Assembly (NCBI GenBank): GCA_947489585.1
Contig: CANLEE010000015.1
Location: 1-53,496 of the forward strand
Length of the DNA: 53,496 bases
Reading direction: 5' to 3'
Source: an uncultured Psychroserpens sp.
GTDB taxonomy: Bacteria; Bacteroidota; Bacteroidia; Flavobacteriales; Flavobacteriaceae
The position numbers and the translations under genes are program-made. The notes under the pieces are model-generated. The model worked only from the letters and a program-made list of their open reading frames with translations. It had not been told where the DNA came from and searched no databases. Numbering within the stretch: position 1 is the stretch's first letter; the number at the start of each line of letters is the position of its first letter. Below are positions 16,550 to 25,304 of the stretch, piece after piece.

Positions 16550-18583
16550 TTATTTTGCAATCAGCCCAGCACGTCTTAGCAAAGCCTCAGGTTTTGGTGC
16601 TTTTCCTCTAAAACGTTTGTATAATGTCATTGGGTCTTCAATACCACCTTGCGATAATACATGGGCTTTAAATTTTGTCGCAACCTCTTTATTAAACACA
16701 CCTTTTTCTAAGAAGTATTCAAAAGCATCGGCATCTAAAACTTCGGCCCATTTATAACTATAATACCCTGAACTATAACCACCTTGAAAAATATGAGAAA
16801 ACGATGTACTCATACAATTTTCAGCAACACTAGGATAAAGTTTTGTGTTTGCAAAAGCTTTTGATTCATGAGTTTTAACCGAAGTTATCGACTTTGGGTC
16901 TTGACCATGCCATGACATATCCAGAAGTCCAAAACTAATTTGCCTTAAAGTTTGCATACCTTCATGAAAGGTTGCAGATGCTTTTATCTTTTCAATGAGT
17001 TCCATAGGAATGACCTCACCAGTTTCATAATGTGTGGCAAATAACTCTAAAGCTTCCTTTTCATAACACCAATTTTCTAATACCTGAGACGGTAATTCAA
17101 CAAAATCCCAAAACACACTCGTTCCAGATAAACTTGGATAAGTCGTATTGGCTAGCATACCATGTAAAGCATGACCGAATTCATGAAATAAAGTAGTCAC
17201 TTCATTAAAGGTGAGGAGTGAAGGCTTACTTTTTGTTGGCTTCGTAAAATTACATACTATAGAAATGTGTGGTCTGTCGTTAACGCCATTTTTGATATAT
17301 TGTGGCTTATATACAGTCATCCATGCACCATTTCGTTTGCCAGCTCTAGGGAAGAAATCGGCATAAAAAATCGACACAAAATTACCTTTGGTATCTGTAA
17401 CTTTATAGGTTAAGACATCGTCGTGATATTTGTCGATAGTATTGATTTCTTCAAATTTCAAATCGAATAAACGTTCAGCAATAGTAAACGCACCATCAAT
17501 GACATTTTCTAATTTAAAATAAGGTTTGAGTTGTTCGTCATCTAAACTGAATAACTTCTGTTTTAACTTTTCAGAATAATATGATCCATCCCACTTTTCA
17601 AGCCTATCAATATCGTCTAATGTTTTAGCGAAGGTCTCTAAATTTTTAAATTCATCTTCGGCAGCTGGCTTAGCTTTTTCAAGAAGTTCATTTAAAAACT
17701 GTGTGACTGTTTCTGGGGTTTTTGCCATGCGTTCTTCCAATACAAAATGAGCATGTGTTAGATATCCTAAAAGATTGGCACGTTCATGACGAAGTTTAGC
17801 AATTTGCAAAACATTATCTTGATTGTCTAAATCATCACCTTTAAAAGCTTTTGCGCCTGCAGCTAATGCTAATTTTTTTCGTAATTGACGATTTTGAGCA
17901 TACGTCATAAATGGAATGTAACTTGGGTAATCTAAAGTAATCATCCATCCATTTTTACCTTTAGATTCGGCCAATTGCTGTGCCGCTTCTTTAGCACCGT
18001 CAGGTAAACCAGCAAGGTCTTTCTCATTTGTGAGGTGCATTTCAAATGCGTTCGTTTCTGCTAATACATTCTCCCCAAATTTGAGTTTTAATTGACTTAA
18101 TCGCTTGTCAATTTCACGGAGGCGTATTTTTTTTGCATCGGAAAGATTTGCACCATTTCTAGAAAAGCCTTTATATTTTTTATCGAGAAGTGTAAGTTGT
18201 TCAACAGTCAAATCTAGAGACGCTTTGTTATCATAAACTACTTTTACGCGTTTGAATAAGTCCTCGTCTAAGGTGATGTCATTACTAAATTCAGAAAGGA
18301 GAGGAGAGACCTCTTGTGCAATTTTTTGAATATCTTCATTCGTTTCAGCGCTATTCAGATTAAAAAAAATACTGGACAGTCGGTCTAATTCTTCACCTGA
18401 AAAATCTAAAGCTTCAATAGTGTTTTCAAAACTTGGTGTTTCGGGATTAGAAGTGATGGTATCAATTTCTGCTCTAGCTTTGTCAATGGCTTTCAAGAAT
18501 GCAGGTAAATAGTCTTCATTTTTGATTTTTGAAAAAGGTGCTGTATGAAAAGGTGTGTTAAATTTTGAATTTAAAATGTTCAT
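16550..18583 (-). CDS. M3-family metallopeptidase (oligopeptidase A/Dcp type)
   Basis: 677-residue zinc peptidase. The HEXXH site is at His467-Glu468-His471 in LFHEFGHALHG, and the third ligand region lies about 25-30 residues on. The early segment LSSIFFNLNSAETNED and the late GGYSSGYYSYKWAEVLDAD are typical of the M3A group. No signal peptide, so it is cytoplasmic and degrades short peptides. Length fits the family. A palindrome-bearing leader of about 170 bp separates it from purE. Confidence 0.95.
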   Translation of the reverse strand: MNILNSKFNTPFHTAPFSKIKNEDYLPAFLKAIDKARAEIDTITSNPETPSFENTIEALDFSGEELDRLSSIFFNLNSAETNEDIQKIAQEVSPLLSEFSNDITLDEDLFKRVKVVYDNKASLDLTVEQLTLLDKKYKGFSRNGANLSDAKKIRLREIDKRLSQLKLKFGENVLAETNAFEMHLTNEKDLAGLPDGAKEAAQQLAESKGKNGWMITLDYPSYIPFMTYAQNRQLRKKLALAAGAKAFKGDDLDNQDNVLQIAKLRHERANLLGYLTHAHFVLEERMAKTPETVTQFLNELLEKAKPAAEDEFKNLETFAKTLDDIDRLEKWDGSYYSEKLKQKLFSLDDEQLKPYFKLENVIDGAFTIAERLFDLKFEEINTIDKYHDDVLTYKVTDTKGNFVSIFYADFFPRAGKRNGAWMTVYKPQYIKNGVNDRPHISIVCNFTKPTKSKPSLLTFNEVTTLFHEFGHALHGMLANTTYPSLSGTSVFWDFVELPSQVLENWCYEKEALELFATHYETGEVIPMELIEKIKASATFHEGMQTLRQISFGLLDMSWHGQDPKSITSVKTHESKAFANTKLYPSVAENCMSTSFSHIFQGGYSSGYYSYKWAEVLDADAFEYFLEKGVFNKEVATKFKAHVLSQGGIEDPMTLYKRFRGKAPKPEALLRRAGLIAK

Positions 18584-18712
18584 TTTGAAATGACGTTATT
18601 TTTTATGTTGATTAACTTAACGTTAAGAGCGTTATGTCAATTAAATTATTAATTTTGCAATATTATTAAAACTTATTTTTTGTAAGATTTAGTATGAATT
18701 GATTAATAGCGG

Positions 18713-18741
18713 AAAACCTCGTGTAAAAGCGAGGTTTTTTT
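18713..18741. terminator. Hairpin terminator after purE
   Basis: Arms AAAACCTCG (18713-18721) and CGAGGTTTT (18730-18738) enclose an 8-nt loop. On the minus strand it lies just past the purE stop and is followed by a short T run. The longer T tract is on the plus strand, so it may act in both directions. Confidence 0.65.
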
Positions 18742-18755
18742 GACGGTGAATAATA

Positions 18756-19235
18756 CTATAAATTTTTAGAAGATTCAATCACTTTAGCTTTTAAACTTTC
18801 CTTATAACTAAGTATTGTATCACGCACATCTGGATTAGACGCTCCAATAATTTGAGCAGCTAATATGCCAGCATTCTTTGCTCCATTTAGCGCTACCGTT
18901 GCCACAGGAACACCTCCAGGCATTTGAAGAATAGACAATACTGAATCCCAACCATCAATAGAGTTGCTGCTTTTTACAGGAACACCAATTACAGGTAATG
19001 GTGACAACGATGCAACCATACCTGGTAAGTGTGCTGCACCACCAGCGCCAGCAATAATCACATTGAAGCCTTTTGTGTGCGCATGTTTACCAAAATCGAA
19101 TAGTTTTTCAGGAGTTCTATGAGCAGATACAATATCTACTTCTACCTCTATGTGAAATTCATTCAAGATGTCTATCGCATCTTGCATAACAGGAAGATCA
19201 CTCTTACTTCCCATGATTACTGCTACTTTACTCAT
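18756..19235 (-). CDS. purE: 5-(carboxyamino)imidazole ribonucleotide mutase
   Basis: 159 residues, a complete class I PurE. It shows VAVIMGSKSDLPVM at the start, SAHRTPEKL with the conserved histidine, and AGAGGAAHLPGMVA. It converts N5-CAIR to CAIR in purine synthesis, acting on the product of PurK. It starts 2 bp after purK, so the two steps are made from one message. Confident. Confidence 0.97.
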   Translation of the reverse strand: MSKVAVIMGSKSDLPVMQDAIDILNEFHIEVEVDIVSAHRTPEKLFDFGKHAHTKGFNVIIAGAGGAAHLPGMVASLSPLPVIGVPVKSSNSIDGWDSVLSILQMPGGVPVATVALNGAKNAGILAAQIIGASNPDVRDTILSYKESLKAKVIESSKNL

Positions 19236-19237
19236 AA

Positions 19238-20395
19238 TTATTTGCTTATAACTTTAATCGTTTGTTTTACATTTTCAGCAACACGTCTGGCTTCATTTAT
19301 GTCTTCATTCACAATGGTTACATGTCCCATTTTACGAAACGGTCTCGTTTGCTTTTTTCCATAGATATGAGGTGTCACGCCTTCGAGTTGCATAATATGT
19401 TCAATGTTTTCATAAATGACATTACCTGTATGACCTTCAGCACCAACTAAATTAACCATTATGCCACCAACTTTACTATCAGTTTTTCCTAACGGAAGAT
19501 TTAAAATAGCTCTTACATGTTGCTCAAATTGAGACGTATAACTTGCTTCAATCGTTTGGTGGCCAGAATTATGAGGTCTTGGAGCGACCTCATTAACCAG
19601 AATATCATCCGTTTCAGTTTGAAATAATTCTACAGCCAATACGCCAACATGATTAAAGGCTTTTGAAACTTCCATAGCAACAGCGTTTGCTTTTTTAGCT
19701 ACTGCAGCATCAATTCTAGCAGGACAAATAACATATTCTACTTGATTAGCTTCAGGGTGAAATTCCATTTCAACCACAGGATATGTAGTGACATCACCTT
19801 GTTCATTTCTTGCCACAATAACTGCCAACTCATTTTTAAAAGGGACTAAGGCTTCTGCAATACATTCGCCTGTTGGTAAGTCGTTCAGATCTGAAAGTTG
19901 TCTCACCATTTTCACACCATTGCCATCATAGCCAAATTGTGCCGCTTTCCATACAAACGGAAATTCTAAGCCACCATTATCAATGGCATCTTCAATTTCA
20001 GAACGATATGCAAAACGCATAAAATCTGATGTAGGGATATCATGATCTCTATAAAATAATTTTTGAGTGGCTTTATTTTGAATGATTCGTAAATTCTTTG
20101 ATGATGGATATACTTTTACACCTTCTTTTTCTAGTTCTTCAAGAGCATCTACATTGACGTTTTCTATCTCAAAGGTCAAAAGGTCAACTTGTTTCCCAAA
20201 GTTATAAACGGCATCAAAATCCATTAAATCCCCTAAAGTAAATTGATTGCAGGCAATTTTGCAAGGTGCTTCATCACTTGCATCCATAACATGTGTCGTG
20301 ATGTCAAATTTTCTTGTACTGTATAACATCATTTTTCCTAATTGACCACCACCAAGAATACCGAGTTTAAAATCTGAAGAAAAATAGTTTTTCAT
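19238..20395 (-). CDS. purK: 5-(carboxyamino)imidazole ribonucleotide synthase
   Basis: 385 residues from the ATG at 20395. The frame stays open further upstream to 20548, but that part lacks homology-like features and 385 residues is the family's normal length. ATP-grasp enzyme: LGILGGGQLGKMM at the N-terminus, FPFVWKAAQFGYDGNGV and ELFQTETDDILVNEVAPRPHNSGH in the catalytic part (in the last, the ATP-grasp metal ligands). It makes N5-CAIR from AIR, bicarbonate and ATP, for PurE next door. Confidence 0.96.
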   Translation of the reverse strand: MKNYFSSDFKLGILGGGQLGKMMLYSTRKFDITTHVMDASDEAPCKIACNQFTLGDLMDFDAVYNFGKQVDLLTFEIENVNVDALEELEKEGVKVYPSSKNLRIIQNKATQKLFYRDHDIPTSDFMRFAYRSEIEDAIDNGGLEFPFVWKAAQFGYDGNGVKMVRQLSDLNDLPTGECIAEALVPFKNELAVIVARNEQGDVTTYPVVEMEFHPEANQVEYVICPARIDAAVAKKANAVAMEVSKAFNHVGVLAVELFQTETDDILVNEVAPRPHNSGHQTIEASYTSQFEQHVRAILNLPLGKTDSKVGGIMVNLVGAEGHTGNVIYENIEHIMQLEGVTPHIYGKKQTRPFRKMGHVTIVNEDINEARRVAENVKQTIKVISK

Positions 20396-20574
20396 AACAT
20401 GTGTCACATTGCGTATTGCTGAAATAACAGATATTTTACTAAAATTAGAAAAGCTTAGCTTATCAAATGTTTTTATATATAATTTCAGCGCTTTTGTTTG
20501 ACAAAAATACATTATAAAATAGAAAGGATTAACAAAAATGGAATTCAAAAATCGGTAATCGCCAATCTATTGAG

Positions 20575-20582
20575 TATCTTTG
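20575..20582 (+). promoter_or_regulatory. Putative -7 element of hpt-adk
   Basis: TATCTTTG matches TAnnTTTG and lies 21 bp before the GTG start. No convincing -33 TTG was seen at the right distance. Confidence 0.5.
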
Positions 20583-20603
20583 CTTTTTTAAAATTAGAAT
20601 TAG

Positions 20604-21713
20604 GTGATTAAACTACACGATTTATCCTTTAAACCATTCATTTCTGAACAAGATGTTGACGTTACAGTGCAACGTATGGTTGACGAAATTGCAAATGATA
20701 TGCAAGACGAAATCCCTGTGTTTGTAGGGATTTTGAACGGATCGTTTATGTTTGTGAGTGATTTTGTGAAGAAATATCCAAAACCTTGTGAGGTAACGTT
20801 TATTAAACTAGCATCTTATGAAGGTTTAAAATCATCCGAAGATATTCAGCGACTTATTGGTTTAACACAAGATTTGTCTGGTAGAAAAGTGGTCATCCTT
20901 GAAGATATTATCGATTCTGGAAATACCTTAGAAGCAATCCATCGCATTTTTAAAAACGAAAATGTAGATGAACTAAAAATTGCAACACTATTCTACAAAC
21001 CAGAAGCGTATAAAAAAGATTATAAACTCCATTATGTTGGTCGAGAGATTCCAAATAAATTTATCGTTGGTTATGGTTTAGATTATAACGGATTGGGACG
21101 TGACTTACCAGCAATATATCAATTAAAAACAACACAATACATGACTAACTTAGTGCTATTTGGACCTCCAGGCGCAGGAAAAGGAACACAAGCAGAATTT
21201 TTAAAAGACACCTATAATCTTGTACATATTTCTACAGGTGATGTGTTTAGATTTAATATAAAAAATGAAACAGCTTTAGGGATGTTAGCTAAATCTTATA
21301 TGGATAAAGGTGAATTGGTTCCTGATCAAGTGACTATTGATATGCTAAATGCTGAAGTAGAAAAAAATGCAGATGCTAATGGTTTTATTTTCGACGGATT
21401 TCCAAGAACTAATGCACAAGCTGAAGCCCTAGATAAACTTATGGATAGTAAAGATTCTCAAATTAATGCTATGATTGCTCTAGAAGTTGATGATGAAGTC
21501 CTAGTTCAACGTTTATTAGAGCGTGGTAAAACAAGTGGGAGAAAAGATGATGCTAATGAAAGTATTATTAGAAGTCGTATCACAGAATACTACAAAAAAA
21601 CTGCAGTTTTAAAAGATTACTATACTGCTCAAGACAAGTATTTTGGTGTTGATGGTGTAGGTAGTATTCAAGATATTACTGAGCGATTAAATACTGTAAT
21701 CGACACATTGTAA
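20604..21713 (+). CDS. Fused hypoxanthine phosphoribosyltransferase-adenylate kinase
   Basis: 369 residues from a GTG start. Residues 1-178 are a type I phosphoribosyltransferase with the PRPP loop VVILEDIIDSGNT (97-108). From Met180 onwards it is a complete adenylate kinase: Walker A GPPGAGKGT at 187-195, the following VHISTGD, and FDGFPRTNAQA. The lid is the short zinc-free type. The fusion joins purine salvage (hypoxanthine or guanine to IMP or GMP) to AMP phosphorylation. It is familiar in Flavobacteriaceae. The junction Met (21141) could serve as an internal start. obg follows 42 bp later. Confidence 0.95.
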   Translation: MIKLHDLSFKPFISEQDVDVTVQRMVDEIANDMQDEIPVFVGILNGSFMFVSDFVKKYPKPCEVTFIKLASYEGLKSSEDIQRLIGLTQDLSGRKVVILEDIIDSGNTLEAIHRIFKNENVDELKIATLFYKPEAYKKDYKLHYVGREIPNKFIVGYGLDYNGLGRDLPAIYQLKTTQYMTNLVLFGPPGAGKGTQAEFLKDTYNLVHISTGDVFRFNIKNETALGMLAKSYMDKGELVPDQVTIDMLNAEVEKNADANGFIFDGFPRTNAQAEALDKLMDSKDSQINAMIALEVDDEVLVQRLLERGKTSGRKDDANESIIRSRITEYYKKTAVLKDYYTAQDKYFGVDGVGSIQDITERLNTVIDTL

Positions 21714-21755
21714 ATACAATTTCGTAAGTAAACGAATTTTAGATAATACAAGACT

Positions 21756-22754
21756 ATGACAGAAGGCAATTTCGTTGACTATGTTAAAATACACGTTTCT
21801 TCTGGAAAAGGAGGGCAAGGTTCTGCGCACTTACATCGTGAGAAATTTATTGAAAAAGGAGGGCCAGATGGAGGCGATGGTGGTCGTGGAGGTCATGTGA
21901 TTATCCGCGGAAATGCTAACCTTTGGACGCTTCTGCATTTAAAATTTAAACGACACGCTAGAGCTGGTCACGGAGGTCATGGTAGCAAGAGTAGAAGTAC
22001 AGGGGCCGATGGTGAAGATATTTATATAGATGTCCCTCTAGGGACCATTATAAAAGATACAGAAACCGATGAGGTGTTATTTGAAATCACAGAAGATCAA
22101 CAAGAAACTATCGTTGCTCAAGGTGGTAAAGGAGGCCTAGGAAATTGGCATTTTAAGAACTCTAGAAACCAAACACCTCGTTATGCGCAACCTGGTATGC
22201 CGCTTGAGACTAAAGATATTACCGTAGAACTAAAAATCTTAGCAGATGTTGGTTTAGTTGGTTTCCCAAATGCAGGAAAGTCTACATTATTGTCAGTTAT
22301 TACAGCTGCAAAGCCTAAAATTGCCGACTACGAGTTTACCACGCTTAAACCTAATTTAGGTATCGTTGAATATCGTGATTTCCAGACTTTTGTTATGGCA
22401 GATATTCCTGGTATTATTGAAGGTGCAGCCGAAGGAAAAGGATTAGGACATTATTTTTTACGTCATATAGAACGTAACTCGATATTGCTATTTTTGATTC
22501 CAGCAGATGCTGATGACATTCGAAAACAATACGATATTTTGTTGGATGAACTCAAACGTTACAACCCAGAAATGCTAGACAAAGAGCGTATGATTGCCAT
22601 TTCTAAGTGTGATATGTTAGATGATGAATTGAAATCAGAATTAAAAGCTGAGTTAGATAAATCATTGCCTATTAACTATATGTTTATATCTTCGGTGGCA
22701 CAACAAGGTATCACAGAATTAAAGGATAAACTCTGGAAGATGCTTAATGATTAA
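21756..22754 (+). CDS. obgE: GTPase Obg/CgtA
   Basis: 332 residues. The glycine-rich Obg fold occupies about residues 1-160 (GGPDGGDGGRGG, RHARAGHGGHG), followed by the G domain: G1 GFPNAGKST at 169-177, G2 in DYEFTTLKPNLG, G3 DIPGIIEGA and G4 SKCD. The variable C-terminal domain found in some Obg proteins is absent. Essential ribosome-assembly GTPase, also tied to stringent response. Sits after hpt-adk as often in flavobacteria. Confidence 0.97.
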   Translation: MTEGNFVDYVKIHVSSGKGGQGSAHLHREKFIEKGGPDGGDGGRGGHVIIRGNANLWTLLHLKFKRHARAGHGGHGSKSRSTGADGEDIYIDVPLGTIIKDTETDEVLFEITEDQQETIVAQGGKGGLGNWHFKNSRNQTPRYAQPGMPLETKDITVELKILADVGLVGFPNAGKSTLLSVITAAKPKIADYEFTTLKPNLGIVEYRDFQTFVMADIPGIIEGAAEGKGLGHYFLRHIERNSILLFLIPADADDIRKQYDILLDELKRYNPEMLDKERMIAISKCDMLDDELKSELKAELDKSLPINYMFISSVAQQGITELKDKLWKMLND

Positions 22755-22773
22755 GTAATTAAATCGTATCAAT

Positions 22774-23484
22774 ATGAAGCAATACATTAAAAGCATTGTA
22801 GAAATTAATGATAACCGATTAAGCCGTTTTTTTTCATTTTTCATTCAAATTTTAATATTGGTTTCAATCGTTACGTTTTCGGTAGAAACTATTCCAAATT
22901 TAAAACCACAAACCAGAACCATTCTTCATGCGATAGAGTTGTTTTGTGTGATTGTTTTTACAGCAGAATACCTCTTACGTATTTATGTAGCCGATAGTAA
23001 GTTTAAATTTGTATTTAGCTTTTTTGGCATCATAGATTTATTAGCGATTCTTCCATTTTATTTATCTTTTGGAGTTGATTTAAGATCATTAAGAGCATTG
23101 CGCTTTTTAAGATTGTTTCGAGTGTTAAAATTGGTGAGGTATAATAGAGCGATGAATCACTTTACTCGTGCCATTAAATCGGCAAAAGAAGAGATTTTTT
23201 TATTTATTTTCATTACACTAATTCTTATTTATTTTGCAGCGGTTGGCATTTATTATTTTGAAAATCAAGCACAACCAAAACATTTTTCTTCCATTTTTGA
23301 TAGCCTTTGGTGGGCTATTATTACATTAACAACTGTAGGCTATGGTGATGTTTATCCAATAACCGTTGGTGGTAAAGTGTTCACTTTTTTTATCCTTATG
23401 ATTGGCTTAGGAATTGTTGCAATTCCAACAGGAATCATCTCTTCTGCGCTAACAAAATCTATAGATAAAAAAGACTCTGAATAA
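22774..23484 (+). CDS. Voltage-gated-type potassium channel
   Basis: 236 residues with six membrane segments. Segment S4 (about 104-119) has arginine at 104, 107, 110, 113 and 116 and lysine at 119, exactly every third residue, as in voltage sensors. The selectivity filter TVGYGD is at 187-192 between pore helix and S6. A KvAP-like bacterial K+ channel subunit, tetrameric in the inner membrane. It follows obg by 19 bp and may share its message. Voltage gating is inferred from the S4 pattern. Confidence 0.92.
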   Translation: MKQYIKSIVEINDNRLSRFFSFFIQILILVSIVTFSVETIPNLKPQTRTILHAIELFCVIVFTAEYLLRIYVADSKFKFVFSFFGIIDLLAILPFYLSFGVDLRSLRALRFLRLFRVLKLVRYNRAMNHFTRAIKSAKEEIFLFIFITLILIYFAAVGIYYFENQAQPKHFSSIFDSLWWAIITLTTVGYGDVYPITVGGKVFTFFILMIGLGIVAIPTGIISSALTKSIDKKDSE

Positions 23485-23492
23485 CGATTTGG

Positions 23493-23585
23493 GCATTACC
23501 CTTTTCCGCAGAATAGCTACAAAGGGTCAGGCTCTCGGCAGTCGCTCTCGTTGAGGAGCTCCAACAAAGCCTCCATCCTTAATGC
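23493..23585. repeat. 93-nt GC-rich intergenic palindromic element
   Basis: A compact GC-rich block in an otherwise AT-rich gap. The ends are inverted (GCATTA at 23493, TAATGC at 23580-23585). Inside, ACCCTTT (23498-23504) pairs with AAAGGGT (23521-23527), and GCTCTCG-TT-GAGGAGC and GGAGCTCC form further stems. I recall very similar blocks between genes in many Flavobacteriaceae genomes, but have not checked. It lies after the channel gene and could be a transcribed structured RNA, terminator or non-autonomous repeat. Confidence 0.65.
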
Positions 23586-23602
23586 AACTGTTAAAGTTAA
23601 AG

Positions 23603-23635
23603 TTGTTTTTTCAGAATTTTTTTTGAGTATCTTTA
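23603..23635 (+). promoter_or_regulatory. Putative promoter of the DUF4136 lipoprotein
   Basis: TTG at 23603-23605 and TATCTTTA at 23628-23635 with a 22-bp spacer approximate the Bacteroidota promoter; the last base of the -7 element is A rather than G. The start codon is 13 bp downstream. Confidence 0.4.
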
Positions 23636-23648
23636 AAATAAAAAAGCA

Positions 23649-24173
23649 ATGAAATATGTATATCTAACATTGACATTAATTATGGTCATGTCATGTGCAC
23701 CAATTAGAGTCGATTATGACTATGAAAAAACCACAGACTTTACATCGTATAAAACCTATAATTACTATGCCGATATCAAATCGGGAATGAGTGAATTGGA
23801 TACCAAACGTTTGTTTAAAGCTTTAAATACAGCACTACAAAGTAGAGGGTATACCTTATCAGATACGCCTGATTTTTTTATCGATATTAAGAGTGCAGAG
23901 TTTCAACAACAACGACAAAACAATGTTGGCGTAGGTGTTGGTGGTTCTGGGCGAAATGTTGGCGGCGGAATTTCAATAGGATTGCCAATTGGCCAAAGTC
24001 AATTAGGAAGAGAAATTGTGTTTGAATTTGTTGATGAGAATGGCATAGGGCTCATTTGGCAAGCTGTTTCCGAATCTAATTACAAGCCTAACGCCACTCC
24101 CGAAAAGCGTGAAGCACAATTTGTAGCCATTGTAAATAAAGTACTCGAAGGTTTTCCTCCTGAGAAAAAATAG
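23649..24173 (+). CDS. DUF4136 lipoprotein
   Basis: 174 residues. A lipoprotein signal ends at Cys16 (VMVMSCAP). The mature part matches DUF4136: RVDYDYEKTTDFTSYKTY at its start, a DTKRLFKAL helix, a glycine-rich turn (VGVGGSGRNVGGG) and a WQAVSES segment. Periplasmic or outer-membrane location; the family has no known function. Its own promoter lies in the gap after the GC-rich repeat. Confidence 0.85.
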   Translation: MKYVYLTLTLIMVMSCAPIRVDYDYEKTTDFTSYKTYNYYADIKSGMSELDTKRLFKALNTALQSRGYTLSDTPDFFIDIKSAEFQQQRQNNVGVGVGGSGRNVGGGISIGLPIGQSQLGREIVFEFVDENGIGLIWQAVSESNYKPNATPEKREAQFVAIVNKVLEGFPPEKK

Positions 24174-24259
24174 CAATAGTTCTACGTTAAGGTCCTGTTA
24201 ATGAGGCGAGTTTAAAGTGTGTTATGTTTTATTTTTAGTAAGAATTTAAAACGACAACC

Positions 24260-24805
24260 ATGAAAAAACTAACATTAATTTTTTTAACCATACTATTTAG
24301 CGCTAACACTTTTGCGCAAAGTACTATCAAGGCACCCCGAGGATATTCAAATGATATTGGTCAAATGATTGCCATGTTAGATAACTTAAAATCAAGAGTA
24401 GAGCGACACGTTGTAAACTTAGATCAAAACGGTACAGATTTCTTGTTAGATGACAATGCAAATAGCCCAGGAGCAATTATTTATCACCTTGCGGCCACAG
24501 AAGCGTATTACCAAGTCTATACATTTGAAGGAAGAGCTTTCAACAAAGAAGAAAGAAAAAAATGGGACACAGCTTTAAATCTAGGAGATAAAGCGAGACA
24601 AGAATTCAAAGGTAAGCCCATTTCATATTATATGGCTATCTATGATGAAGTTCGAGCAAAAACTAAAATACTTCTAAAAGCCAAAGATGATGCTTGGTTT
24701 GAAAAAATGAATGGAAATATGAGTAACCATTGGGCTTGGTTTCATGTTATGGAACATCAGGCAAATCATATGGGGCAATTGGCACTCATCACAAAACGTA
24801 TGTAA
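24260..24805 (+). CDS. Exported DinB-family protein
   Basis: 181 residues with a signal peptide (about 1-19, ending TFAQS). The body is a four-helix DinB/YfiT-type domain: the first metal histidine in IIYHLAATEAYY and the other two in MEHQANHMGQ. DinB-like proteins bind a divalent metal; many are thiol-dependent transferases, but the exported ones have no known substrate. A strong terminator follows at once. Confidence 0.82.
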   Translation: MKKLTLIFLTILFSANTFAQSTIKAPRGYSNDIGQMIAMLDNLKSRVERHVVNLDQNGTDFLLDDNANSPGAIIYHLAATEAYYQVYTFEGRAFNKEERKKWDTALNLGDKARQEFKGKPISYYMAIYDEVRAKTKILLKAKDDAWFEKMNGNMSNHWAWFHVMEHQANHMGQLALITKRM

Positions 24806-24812
24806 TAAAAAA

Positions 24813-24839
24813 GAGGCGTATTAATACGCCTCTTTTTTT
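24813..24839. terminator. Bidirectional terminator
   Basis: Perfect 10-bp stem: GAGGCGTATT at 24813-24822 and its complement at 24823-24832, with A and T tracts on the two sides. It separates the DinB-type gene (plus) from the convergent DoxX gene (minus) and serves both. Confidence 0.92.
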
Positions 24840-24854
24840 ATAAATGTTTTTAAT

Positions 24855-25226
24855 CTAATTTAATAACGCTTTGTAATGATCTTTATACCCAATTAGTACA
24901 GCAATATTTAAAACCAATAATACAATTGCTCCTGCACTATTTGCTGGATCTAATGTGGCATGAAATAATACCGCATTAACAGAAACACTCATTAAGATAA
25001 GAGCTAATAAAGCTCCAAACTTATTTGTAATTAATGCTAATCCTGCAACTATTTCTACAATAGCAACAAGAGTTAAAGTTTTAGAACTGGCTAATGCACC
25101 AAAGTAAGCCGCCGCATCTGCTCCTAATTCAAAATCTGGAATAAAATGAAAAAACTTATTGAGTCCGAAGACCAAAACGAATAGTCCGAGTAATAACCTC
25201 AAGACCAAAAATACTTTTGAATTCAT
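24855..25226 (-). CDS. DoxX-family membrane protein
   Basis: 123 residues with four membrane segments. The first, LVFGLNKFFHFIP, and the second with VAIVEIVAGLALITNKFG are typical of the DoxX-like family. Members are small membrane proteins sometimes linked to redox stress or thiosulfate:quinone oxidation; no specific role can be claimed. Monocistronic, with the shared terminator behind it. Confidence 0.85.
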   Translation of the reverse strand: MNSKVFLVLRLLLGLFVLVFGLNKFFHFIPDFELGADAAAYFGALASSKTLTLVAIVEIVAGLALITNKFGALLALILMSVSVNAVLFHATLDPANSAGAIVLLVLNIAVLIGYKDHYKALLN

Positions 25227-25304
25227 AATGTTAGTTATTTGTTAGTACCTTAATATAGTAATTTTTACTATAATTTTGTCGATATACTACAGCAATCCTA
25301 ACAT

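Noticed and set aside
18616..18627. 12-bp palindrome CTTAACGTTAAG before the M3 peptidase gene
   Set aside because: Single copy in the window with no regulator next to it; too short to claim an operator.
19238..20548. Longer purK reading frame with 51 extra N-terminal residues
   Set aside because: The extra part has no purK-like sequence, covers the promoter region shared with hpt-adk, and the 385-residue form is the usual length.
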